64,000 bases of DNA. Source: Oxyruncus cristatus. Its lineage: Eukaryota > Chordata > Aves > Passeriformes > Cotingidae. The stretch lies in assembly GCA_013399855.1 (NCBI GenBank), contig VXAY01005987.1:590208-654207 (forward strand), read 5' to 3'. The notes under the pieces were generated by a model that ran no database searches, was not told the origin of the DNA, and was given only the letters and a program-made list of their open reading frames with translations. The translations under genes and the position numbers were made by a program. Shown here one piece after another: positions 1 to 11,500 of the stretch. How positions within the stretch are numbered: the first letter of the stretch is position 1; every line of letters starts with the position of its first letter.

Positions 1-3000
1 CACTGTGGCACAAATTGAAGTGTTCATCACAGCTTATTGCAAGCTTATGGTACTAATGAGTATCTGAGGCTCCGTCTTATTTGTAGACACTTAGAAAGCT
101 GGCCTGTTTCTACATTGGATCAATTGCTTCACTAATGCTATTCAAAACTGTGTTCTGCTCTAATCCTTTTTCACGTGGAATTAGGTGGAATGAACTGCTT
201 TCCCTAACACTGTCATCTTTGCCAGGTATCAAAATCAGTTCAAGGCAGGCAGACAAAGCCCTGGGCTCCCAGAAGCACAGCAAAACTTGAGAAGGGAGCT
301 CTCAGGACCGGGGATGGCACTGAGGCCACAGGGTGAGTTTGAGGATGCACTGAGGTACAGGATGTGTGGTGACTAAACCTGGTGGGGAAAGAATGTCACC
401 TCCCGCCCCCACATCATGCAAGTCATTCATCCCAGAGCTCTATGGCACAGAGGATGCAGGAGAGCACTGACAGTGGGCATTTACACAGGAAGAGACCTGT
501 GGAAAAGCAGACCTGCATCCAACAATGGCACATACTCCCAGCTCAGTTCTGTAACCTCTGCTGCTCTGATACCTCAGTGGCTCAGAGCAATCAAGGCACC
601 AATTAATTGCAATGCAATATATCAAAAGCATATACACCTTGCATAATTATGCTGTTATATTTATTATTTTATATATTTAATTATATATGCATATTTCATT
701 TGTATATGCATATTCCATACCAGTTTGTTTGGTATGGAAATAAATATGTCTGATCACTGAAAGTCAGTAGTATTTAGGAACAAGATATTTTCTTCCAAAA
801 TGCAGTTATCTAGCCTGAGGTGACCATCTAGGCTCCATCATCAGTCTGTACCCAGGGAAAAAGGAAACTACAAAGCAGTTTAACCCAAACAGGAGCCTAA
901 TAAAAGAAGAATGACTTCCCCTCTGAAGATGCCTTTCAATAACTAGGAAAGCAATCTAGAGGACTAGTTTAAATTAAATTCCTAATTTTCAGAGGACAAA
1001 AACTGGTGAGACTAATCCCACCTGTAGTGCACCACTGTCTTTAAACTCAAGTTTTGAGTTGACTGGAGGCATCTGGCTAACGTTTATAAGTGGAATAGGA
1101 GGATCTATAGAAAAAGTGCACAGCAGATTGCTCACAGTTTTACTTTTGTTGCTCACAGTTCTACTTTTAGTGAAATCTGTGCTAATATATCTGTTGATTT
1201 CTACTGGGACAAGACTGAATGGAGTACATCTGTTCTATTTTGAATTGTTCCTGCAGGACAGCAGGAATTTGCAAAGGAGGAGCTCACAGAGATGCAATTA
1301 TTCCAAGAGTGCCACACTTCTGGAATGTGGATGTGGATAAATATCTTAGTATCCCCCTGTCTTCTTTTTGTTTTTCTACCTTCACAATCAAAAAGTATCC
1401 CAGGCCTGGCACATGTATTGCTTCAAACAAGATGCTCGCACATCCAAATAAGTGTACAAATATTTAGTAGGAACTGAAGGCTAGGAACAAAAATACAGGA
1501 AAAAATGTTGAGAACAGGACTTCATAATGTGGCAAGACCTCTGTCTGGAGGTTTATCACACTGAAGAAGTTGATGTGGGGAGAGAAGTAAGAACGCGAAT
1601 CTATGTAGATGTCTAATAACTTGATAGAGCATAAAAATGCAGTCAACCACTTCTAGCAAATTCAGTTTATTCCATCTATGGAAATAAAAACTAGATATGA
1701 GAAATAAAGTAACTGCAGTAACTTACTCTAGAGCTACCCATCCTTTAAATATAAAAATATAAACATGTCAAGCACTATGAATACATTTATATGAAATACA
1801 CAGAGCACATACAGATGAACACAATAAATTGCTTCCATTCTCCTCTGATCCTGAGCCAGCTCTGTATCAGGCCAATATTTTGACACTAATTAACGTAGCC
1901 TTAAAAATGCTTCCCCTTGTGCCACCTATCTAAACTGTCCTATAGTTCTCACAAATGAAGTGGCTGAAGCTATCCCCAGTTACAGCAACTCTACCTCACC
2001 TACCAGCAGTCATGGTTTCCTGGGGCCCACTAAGCTGATTGCCCTCCCCAGGGCCCTCATTGAGTGACAACCATCTTATCTGGTGTTAGTGCTGCTCTTA
2101 ATCCTGCCAAGTCTGACCTAAACTGTGTGTATCATTACTCATCTGGCTATACAATAACGCAACCTTCAGAGTCCAGCAGTGGGGAAAATATTCAGGGAAA
2201 GGGTTATGCTTTGATGTGGTGTTTTCAGTTCCATTTAAACAGTCCACTCATATAAAACTAAAGCTGCTGGTAAGCTTTATTATAATGTAAATCCATGGTG
2301 AGAAAAAGGGAATGTATTTATCAGCACAATAAGCTGATATTCAATATCAATGTCAACTTTTTGAAAAAATCAAGAATTTACTGAAAGCAATGTTGCCAGC
2401 CTCATTTCCTAGAGCACTTGTTTCCAGCCCGCATTTTATTTACACAAGGAAAAATTGCAATGAGCATTTAAAAATTACTACGTTTGAAGACAAACAGGAA
2501 CTGTAGTGTTCTTGCTGCATGTTTGTTACATTGTGTACAAGAAAACTGCATACAATTTGTGGTTGCTTCTTGAAAGAGTCACATGTCTAAATGAGAGTGA
2601 AAACGGAAGGAGACTGTTACGCAGTATCTTAAGAGTATTATGGAAGTGGTGCATTTTTCATGACTTGGATTTTTGGCAGAAAGAATCTGGAAAGTTTTAT
2701 TTGGTAAAATCTGGATTCCATATATAATTTCTGTTTCAGGGTGTTTCATATGGGTCTAGAACTATATGAGATTGCTCACAGCTAAGGAGGAGTAGGCTGT
2801 GTCGACATCCACTTACACTGACCAGTAAAGTGTTTCAGATTGCAGGAAAGAATGGCACTACTATCCCAAGACATACCAAGAGGTAACTTTCTGCTGACTT
2901 TTGTTGACGTGCAGCTGTAACCCTTTTCTGACCCTCAATTTCCTTTTCAAAACAAGTGACATCCTCTGTACAGCAGCAATCCCACTTGCTGCCACACACT

Positions 3001-3524
3001 CATTCTCCTGACTGTCCCTGCATTCTCATTCACTATTGCTTCCAGGTCCCTTTTGGTCAAGTCATTTTGCACGTCCAAGTAACAGGTGGTTACAAAACTT
3101 TATTAACTCTAAAGGGATTCTTTGAAGAGAAGCTTTATGTAAACACAATATGTGGCATCCATAACCAGGCCAGACCACAGCGTATTCTAAACAAGTGCCT
3201 TAAGCCAACATGTATTTGCCCTTGCAACTTAAACAATCCAGAGTATAATTCATGGTATCCTATTAAAAAAACCTGTTTTATTTTAGATATGAAACATTAC
3301 TTCCTGCATTACATCACAATCAAGTCTGAAACAAGATAATCAACTCTGTTGCACAAGGCTAAAATGATTAATAAAAGTACGTAAATGGCATATGAATAAA
3401 TCTATTCCCAAACTTCCCATGACATGCTGCAAGCCAGAATGTCATTAAATATAATGTTAAAATTTAGCAGAGCACCTGATTCTCTGCTTGGAATCTGCTT
3501 GCCACTGTAGGAAGAAAATTCATG
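1..3524. other. Unique AT-rich intron sequence, no gene seen
   Basis: No known exon, RNA gene or recognisable transposon. The longest open frame (2956-3339, plus) has no recognisable domain. The tandem duplication at 1128 is the only structured feature. Confidence 0.6.
1128..1168 (+). repeat. Tandem duplication, 21-bp period, two copies
   Basis: TTGCTCACAGTTTTACTTTT at 1128-1147 is repeated with one substitution at 1149-1168. It is a small local duplication in intron sequence. Confidence 0.8.
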
Positions 3525-4990
3525 TGGCCCAAACTGAAGTTCAAGTTAGCCAGAAATGTGGAGAACAATAAAAAGATTATTTTAAAATACATTAATGGCA
3601 ATAGGCAGTATAGAAATATATTGTCCTGTTACAGAATAAGGATGGTCACCTCACAAACAGGGACAGAGACAAGGCAGAGATGTTTAATGTTTTCTTTGCC
3701 TCTGTCTTTAACATGGATGATGGACCAAGGGGGTCTCAGTGCCCTGAGCTAAAGGACCATGACTGTGAGAATGATCAACTCCCACTTGACCCTGAAATTG
3801 TGCAAGATCTGTTGTTCCACCTGGATCCCTACAAATCTATGAGGTGTGATGGGATTCATCCAAGAATCTTCAAAGAGCTTTCTGAATATCATTGCGAAAC
3901 CCCTCTTGATGATTTCTGAGCAGTCTCGAGAATCCAGAGAGGTCCCAGCTGACTGGAAGCTGGTAAATGTTGTCCCAGTTTTCAAGAAGACCAAGAAGGC
4001 TGACCCTGGAAACTAGAGCCCTCTCAGTCTCACTTCAGTGCCTGGTCAAGTTATGGACAAGATTATTCTGAGAGGTATTGAAAAACACCTAAATGACAAT
4101 GCAGTGATTGGTCACAGCCAGCATGGCTTCATGAGAGGAAAGTCCTGCTTATCAAACCTGATTTCCTTCTATGACAAGGTAACCCACCTAGCTGATTAAG
4201 GGAAGCCAGTCGATGTAATCTTGTAGGATTTCAGTAAAGCTTTCAACACTGTCTCTCACAGGATCCTCCTCGACAAACTGTCCAGCACACGGCTGGATAA
4301 ACACATCATGTGGTGGGTGAGCAATTGGCTCAGGGGTCAAGCACAGAGGGTAATAGCGAATGGGGTGACATCAGACTGGTGACCTGTCACTAGTGGGGTT
4401 CCACAGGGCTCCTTCTTGAGCCCTGTGCTCTTCAACATCTTCATAAAAGACTTGGATGCAGCACTAAAAGGGACACTAAGTAAGTTTGCAGATGAAACAA
4501 AACTGGGAGGAGCTGTATATTCCCTGGAAGGCAGGGAGGCCCTGCAGAGAGACCTCAGCAAATGAGAGGACTGGGCAATCACCAACCATGTGAAGTTCAA
4601 CAAGAGAAAGTGTCAGATTCTGCACCTGGGATGGGACAACCCTGGATGTTCGTACTGGAGACTGGGGAATGGGATGCTAGAAAGCACTGCCATGGAAAGG
4701 GACCTGGAGGTCCTGGTCGACAGCAAGTTGAATGTGAGTCAGCAGTGCCCTGGCAGCCAGGAGGGCCAACCATGTCCGGAGGGGGGACATCAGGCAAAGC
4801 ATCGCGAGCCAGTTGAGGCAGGGGATTGTTATGTTCTGCTCTGACCTGGTACTACCTCACCTTGAATATTGTGTGCAGTTTTGGGCACCACAACATAAGA
4901 AGGATATTAAGCTATTCAAGAATATCCAAAGGAAGGCAACAAAGATCATGGAAGGTGCTGTGGGGAGACCTCTTTTCAGAGGTCTCTTCA
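3525..4990 (+). pseudogene. CR1 ORF2 reverse-transcriptase remnant (inactivated)
   Basis: Three frames must be followed: one at 3525 to about 3670, a second at about 3680-3918, and a third from about 3950 to 4740. The third carries the RT core: FKKTKKADPGN, then the region around DFSKAFNTVSH, the GVPQG box near 4395-4410, and the catalytic box at 4485-4496. It is broken by five in-frame stops at 4014, 4197, 4224, 4380 and 4563. The catalytic box reads FADE instead of the usual FADD of this family, so one metal-binding aspartate has changed (GAA at 4494-4496). The protein was the polymerase of a non-LTR retrotransposon; this copy cannot make it. Confidence 0.9.
4965..4986. repeat. Short perfect hairpin inside the CR1 copy
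   Basis: A 9-bp stem (GAGACCTCT at 4965-4973 and AGAGGTCTC at 4978-4986) encloses a 4-nt loop. Outer arms AGATCATGG near 4943 and TTCATGATCT near 4987 are also nearly complementary. The hairpin lies where the CR1 text is shortened, so it may be a scar of the internal deletion. Confidence 0.7.
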
Positions 4991-5105
4991 TGATCTCTCC
5001 TCTATGATGACCAGTGACAGGACTCGAGGGAACGGTCTGCAAGTTTGTCAGCAAAGGTTTAGGTTGGATATTTGAAGGAGGTTCTTCACCCAGGGGTTGG
5101 TTGGG

Positions 5106-5507
5106 TGTCTGAGGACGGTTTTTCAAGAAAATGTGTTTTAAGTTTTACGTTATGTTATTGCATTACGTATTGTATTATTCCCCTCCATTGTACCCCCTTT
5201 TTCCCTTATTTTCCCTACACCTTTGAATCCTGCGTTTCTATTGGCCAGTTGGTGCTGTTTGCAGTACCAACCTTATACAGCCATTTCTCCCTTATATAGA
5301 TACGTTTCTCCCTTATCCTCCCTACAAGGTCCTAGTTTGCATATTCCGTCTTCGCTCCTCCCTGGTTACTCCCCTTGTTCCAGCAAGTTCTGCCCCTACC
5401 CTATAAAAGGCAGAAGCCATGTTAATAAAAAGTTCCATTTTGTACCTAACCTTCAAGTGTCCGAACCCTCATTCCTATCAGGCCGTCGGGGATGCAGAGG
5501 GTCTGCA
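5106..5507 (+). mobile_element. Solo LTR of an ERVK/alpharetrovirus-like endogenous retrovirus, nested in CR1
   Basis: The element begins TGTCTGAGG and ends GGTCTGCA (TG...CA), is 402 bp long, and is flanked by a perfect 6-bp duplication GTTGGG (5100-5105 and 5508-5513). Removing the element and one copy restores the expected CR1 text (GGTTGGTTGGGCACTGG), which fixes both ends. Six-bp duplications are typical of class II (ERVK/alpha/beta) elements. Inside are a reverse CCAAT box (ATTGG, 5240-5244), a TATA box (TATAAAA, 5402-5408) and AATAAA (5424-5429). The order U3, short R, U5 is as expected. No internal retroviral genes are present, so this is the product of LTR-LTR recombination. It is younger than the CR1 it interrupts. 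Confidence 0.9.
5402..5429 (+). promoter_or_regulatory. LTR core promoter (TATA) and polyadenylation signal
   Basis: TATAAAA at 5402-5408 and AATAAA at 5424-5429 are only 15 bp apart. A start about 25-30 bp after TATA would fall just beyond AATAAA, so the polyadenylation signal would sit at the end of U3 and R would be short. Both are on the plus strand, antisense to NAV3. Confidence 0.6.
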
Positions 5508-8500
5508 GTTGGGCACTGGAACAGGCTCCCCAGGAACAACAGGCTCCCACAGCACCAAAACTGCCGGAGTTCAAGAAGTGTTTGGACAATACTCTTGGGC
5601 ACATGGTGTGACTGTTGGGAATGTCCTGTGCAGGGCCAGGAGTTGGACTCAATTATCCTTGTGAGTCCCTTCCAGCTGAGCATATTCTATGATTCTGTAA
5701 GTATGAAGACAGAGCATCCAGAGAAAGAAAAAACTGTCCCAAATGAGATGAGAATGTGAAGCAAGAAATCAGTCTCACACCGTGAAAGGATCACTGTAAA
5801 ATCACCCAATTTCTGATTCTGAAATATCACGTAGAGTGTATATAATAGGAAACATATTTCACGTTTGCATATTGATAACAGGAATTTTACAGTCTTGCCT
5901 TATTACATTTTGAACAGCAAAACAAAGACTTTGATAATCAGTAGAAGTTAAGATTTTTAAAGTTTCAGAATCTTTACTGGCTTACATTTGTAGTTTCTAG
6001 CAAATAACAGGGAATGATATTTTGCCATTAGGCAGAGGCAGACCCCAGTCTACTTTAGCTTTTCTGTGTTCCTTATTACCGTGATGTTATTCTATTTGGT
6101 AACATGAAAATCAGCAAATCCCTGCTGATGTGTATGACACTGTTCTGCTGGATAGTGACCTATGAATGAATTTTAAATTAATCTTTCCCTATGGCAGAAA
6201 TAATTGTTACTGGTAGACTGAAACTTAGTGGTTAATAAACTGGAATACATAATCCACTACCAATTACACAGAGGACTGAAATTCAGATCTGTGTTCCTAC
6301 TTACTGAGTACTCCATACATGGACTTTTACACTGATTATGCAAATGGCACGATATTAGGAAATTATGAAAATTTCCAACTCCTAAAGGGAAGTGCTTCAG
6401 ACAGGGAGATGAAAACAAAAACAAACAAAATTTTTAATGTCAACAGTGAAACAAATAAGAAAGAAATACTTCTGGAAAGAGTGAAAGAGAGGCATAAACA
6501 TACTGAAATGTTTTTCAAGGAAAAATTCTGACAAAAAAATGTGAGAAAAACCTAAAAACTGGCTAGCTGGTCTATCGAATAAAACCCCTTCTCAGTCTTT
6601 GAACTTGCTCTCAACTCTACCTGTTTAACTACCCAAGTAGACAGGGCACGGTGTTTGAGAGTCCCAAATACCATGGCATATTCAAATACAGAAAAAAAAA
6701 TATTTTCATTGGTTATGAGAAAAGATGTGCTGCACAGGTAATATACAGCTGAATATATTGCTTTTATTTTCTCAGTATAGGATGGAAGTCTGAGGAACTA
6801 CAGCAAAGCCTGAGCTGAAAATCCTGCTCTAGAAATACTAAGCATATATTATACCTTTAACCAGCACTTAACTTAGATTCATGAAACTGTAATATCATTG
6901 AAATACCCATCAATTAAGGGGAAAAAACCCTTTTGATAAAATGCATTAACCAAAACAGAAACAAATAAAACTAGCATATGTACATGGACAAGAAAAGCAA
7001 CATCTCATTCCACCCACATCACCAGTTTCAAAGTTCAGTAAGAAAACAAATCAGAACAGGGGGAGGAAACTAGGCCACTATGCCAGGAATGTGTTTTTGA
7101 TGAAAAAATTAGTCCTGTTTTATAGAACAACTGCATTCAAACACCTCTCATAGGAGGCCAGATGTTGGTTGGAGCAAATTAACAACATGCTGTATGTACT
7201 TTTAGTCTACTCTGCCTCTCATCGTATCAGCCAAAAGCCTCCATGCTGCATCAATCAGCTCCTGACTGGAAGAGGTTCCTCACACAACCAAGACTCACCT
7301 TCTTAAGCAGCTACTGCTGCTACGAAAGCTCCTGAGCCCTTCTCATCACTAACAGCATTTTGGTTTGGCAGCAGGACAACTTTAATTTAAGGGCAGGACC
7401 TATGTTCTCTGCCTGGAAACCTGTGGAACCATCTGAATGTACTCAGCTCATCCATGCTTTCCCAAGAACAGCTTGCTCCTTTTAGTCATCAAGGCGTATA
7501 ATTCATTTTAACTGTGTGGAAGTTGAAGGCAAAGGAAAGCATGAGCTCTAACGAGAGGAGATTGCCAGCTCAACTCAGACAGTACCCATCAGATGCAGTG
7601 AGCCAAGGCTGAGAGAATAAGGAGTGGTACCGAAGGGGGAGCCTACATGGCAAACAGTGCTGGGGAAAGCTCATAGCATCCTACTTCCAAAGTAAACCTT
7701 CAGGAACTCATGCTAAAACCACTGTAAAAAGAAATAACATGTCAGAAAACCCATTTGGTGCTGATTACATTTTTTCTTTTCTGCCAACTTATACATCTTA
7801 CATGGGCTTCAAATTCCTTTCTGAATATATTGTAGTGCAAATGAAATTTTAAAAATGCTGACAAAAATAAAAGCTTAGTATTTTGTCTCCCAAAGAAGAA
7901 CAAGGGACAGTGGAAAGCATCCAGCTTGTTAAGGAGAAGGAAAATGGTTAATGAAACTAAATCTCCTTCTAACATCTGAAATTTAGACCAAAAAAAAAAA
8001 ATTACCTCTATCTTCCAGCAACCTGCCCAATCTCTGCAATTCTGCCATAAAGCCCTTTCCTTTTGGCACCTGTTGCGTTCCCCAAATGGCTCTTAGAGCT
8101 AGTGCAGCACCACTAATGAGGAGAAACATCTCGTGGGTTTCAACTGCACTGCCTCTTAAATACGTTTCAAAAACAACAGCAACTATGATTTAAACTATAA
8201 CACTCCTCCATCCCAGAGATTTGAAAATATTCTAGAAGCAGCTAAACAAAGTACCATGTATAGTCCTACAGCATCAAGAAGTCCAACTACACTCCAGGGT
8301 CTTCAATGAAGCTAAATAAGGAATAAAAAGTATTTGTTGCTTTAGATAGCATAAGATCCAGCTACAAGAGAGGACATTACAGGTTGATAGAAAAAGACAT
8401 ATTTAGGAGAACAGCAGACATGTGTAAGTAAGTGCAGGTACACTCAAACTGTATTTCCGCGGTAACATTCTGGAGAGGTACGCATCCTATGGAGTGAATC

Positions 8501-11500
8501 CTAGCCTCCAGCTATGGTATTTTCATGCTTGTCTGGTGTCCAATTACTAATCCACATGGCAAAGTGCAAGATGATCTAGGACTACGGAGTCAGATTACTG
8601 GAATAGGACCTTGCCAAGGGCAGCACCATTTGGGCATGCATGGGACACTAATTTAGGTCACTAGAGTAGAAAACATTCACCGCATGTCACCAGCACACGG
8701 AACATCAGGTTTACTTGAGGCATTATATTCAACATGTTGTAACACTCAAGTCATACAGGCTTAATCCAGACTCTATAGCTTACTTGGCCTGATTAGGAGG
8801 CTGTTTTTAGTATTAGTATAATAAATATAAGAAAACTCCAAATGGTTTACATCTTAGTTTCTACACAGTCCAAAAAGTCCTCCTCTTGGTCCATGTTGAG
8901 ATTGAAGGAGGCTAGTTCATACCTATTTTGTTGGAACTTAAATGCATAATATATTTCTAGCTAAGAGACTTCTACTTACATTTTTTTTTCTATTTGTCAG
9001 AGGAATAATCACTATGTATTCTTTAGCACATTAATCTTCTCAACTAATATGCCCAATGTAATTCATGTTTTATCTCACTTATTTTGGATTAAAATCCAAT
9101 TGTATTTAAATGCTATTTTGCCAGCTTGAGAAAAACTGTCCAGAGTTTTTCTAACCATGCTCATGATCTTTTGAAATTTCCATCTTCAAACCCTCATGTC
9201 ATGAGTGGCTTTGCACTGAAAGTAGCTTAATTATTATTTGAAAATATTGGCAATTGAAGCCAGAAAGGGAATTGATTAACATCAGTATGTCATCTAATTA
9301 AAAATATATCTTATTTTACAGGCTGTCACCAAAAAGTAACATACTGGAATTCTGCTTAACACTCCATTCAGCCAATGCCACAAAGGCAAGGGAGAAAAGG
9401 CACAAGAACAACAACTGCACTCCTTAAACAGTAAGCCTCCTGAAAGAGAAACTTCTGAAGGTACTGCACTCTGAGAAAATCCTCCTCTTCCAGAGCAGTG
9501 GCTGCCTGTCCTAGATCTAAAACACCAGCTGGTACACCATCTGAGAAATCACCATTGAAGCTGTTTATCAACAACATGGGGGAAAAAAATCAACCCTTTT
9601 TTTCTTAAAAGAATTATCAGGCTGAATTATTTTGTGAAGAAGAGAGCTCCAATTGCCTGGAGAATGGCTGCCTGAAATTAACTGCTTCAGAAAGAGCTAA
9701 TTCTTCCACCAATTTGTCTTTTAAAGCACGTCCTTTCCCTCCAACACAGCTGTTCATTCTTGTAGCTCTTCCATACTTCTGAATTAAGTAGAGACACACT
9801 GTGACTGATACTTCTGACTTTCTGCCAACAGACAGAAAACTGTGATAGCGAGAACCTGGATCCTCTTCTCCTCCAGCAGGTAGAGGAGCTTTACTGAGGT
9901 GAGAAGTGGAGGTGAGGCTTGGGGCAACCAAGAGAGAAAAATGTGTATAAAAAGCAGAGGAGTAAGAAAAATGCAAAACAACAAGAAAAATTAATCACAC
10001 TCACTCTTCAGCTAGTGTTAGGCACGAGACAGTAGAAAAGGGCACTTAGGGAACAAAGTAAGAATAGAGCAAAACCTGTGTATTAAATAGCCATAAGGGA
10101 ACTTCTATTTTTCTGCAACTCCTCCCCTATGCTTACAAGATTCACTCCCAGTGGTGTTTCGTGAAGAGAGAGCACTCTGTGAGCTACCCTATTTTTACAC
10201 TGTTCTGAACCACTACTCTCTACATGCAGATCCAAATGAATCCCAACAGTGGCCTCAAGATCCCATAGTAAATGCACAGTTAATAAAAGAAAATGTTTGC
10301 AATACTCACACAGTTAATGAGGTTAACTGAAAGGCAAATTATTTATGACTCAGTCACAAACTTAAATGTAATAGTCAAAATATTCTGGTGTGTAAAATCA
10401 AGATCTCCCTTTCCTTAGAGGAAAATAAAACCCCTCTACAAGACAGCAAGATAGTAAAGAAAGTGTGCTCTGCTCTCAATATCCGGCATTAGATGTTGGT
10501 CCCTATAGCTGAATGTACTGGTGATTCACAGGTGAAGGCAATTACTGTGCAAAGGGGAAGCATTTCATGATGCTTTGAGCTCTATGGATGTGTGGCCAAA
10601 TTTCATGATGCACTGGGTTATTTAGTGTGTTAGCAGAGAAATAGCTGGGTGAACCAGATTCATATTTAGCTAGGAAATAATGTCAAGACTGTGCCTGAAG
10701 CCACTGAAAAACTATCTGTACAATTATTTTTTTTTTTTAAATTGCATTGTTTTCCAGGCTTTTCTCTCACAAATTTTAAAAGCAACAAGACTAAGAAGAA
10801 TGTTGCAAAGCCCAGCAAGGACATCAATCAGATGTTCAGAAAGATCTACTTGTCTTTTTTTGTTTGATTGCAGAATGTTCTTATCACCTTAGTGGAGAAA
10901 ATCCATTGCCTATATAAAGAAGAGTCCTATAATGGACAAGTGAGGAGGAGCAACCCCTAGGAGCAAGGACAAGGGCATTTCCCAGAGCAGCGGTGCTGGT
11001 ATAGCCAACTGGAAGGCTTCCAAGTCCTCTGATGCTCAGGTGACAGTGGTCAGGCACCAAGGGGAGCCATAGGTAATGCCAACCATGTCTTTTGTGCCTC
11101 AGACAGCCTTCTTGCTTCCTTTTCCACTTCTGGTATGGCCCAACTGTAAAGGGCTTAAATCAATATTATAACCTACTTCTCACCTGTGGCAATTCTTCTG
11201 ACGTCTCATCCAAGTTTCAAGACCCTACCTGCTTCTTTTCTCACCCATTTCTTTAGATCCAGGTTTCCCCAAAACTCTATTTCCCTTCTCAGCACACCTC
11301 CAAACTGTGACCCGCTCATTATTTCATTGATGCTCTTTCCCCCAAACACCACCCAGACCTGAGGAAGATAAATCCTCTTGCTCAGGGCAGAGCCCTTATT
11401 TTCTCAGTGTCCATGTCCAATGTCACAAGGACTTCTGACTGTCAGGAAAGGCAATCCCAAGGACTGGAGCATGTTCAGGACAGGTATTATTATGGGTGGT

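Larger units (their letters stand above)
3525..5700 (+). mobile_element. CR1 LINE, 5'-truncated, split by a nested solo LTR
   Basis: The segment follows the avian CR1 ORF2 and 3' end in order. It opens inside ORF2, before the reverse-transcriptase core (AAACTGAAGTTCAAGTTAGCC region), and runs through RT motifs and the terminal 'TTGGACTCAATTATCCTTG' block. It closes with ATTCTATGATTCTGTAA at 5684-5700. The 5' half with the endonuclease is absent, as in most CR1 copies, because reverse transcription stops early. Positions 5106-5507 are a later LTR insertion and not CR1. Around 4940-5010 the usual CR1 text is shortened (from 'AAGATCATGG' almost straight to 'GGGGAGACCTC', then 'GATCTCTCCTCT'), so an internal deletion is likely. 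Frame and stop damage mark it as an old, inactive copy, lying sense-antisense to NAV3. Confidence 0.93.

Noticed and set aside
2956..3339. 127-codon open frame, plus strand
   Set aside because: No similarity to a known family recognised; low-information sequence.
5223..5759. 178-codon open frame, plus strand
   Set aside because: It runs across the LTR into CR1 3' sequence; a chance frame through two mobile elements.
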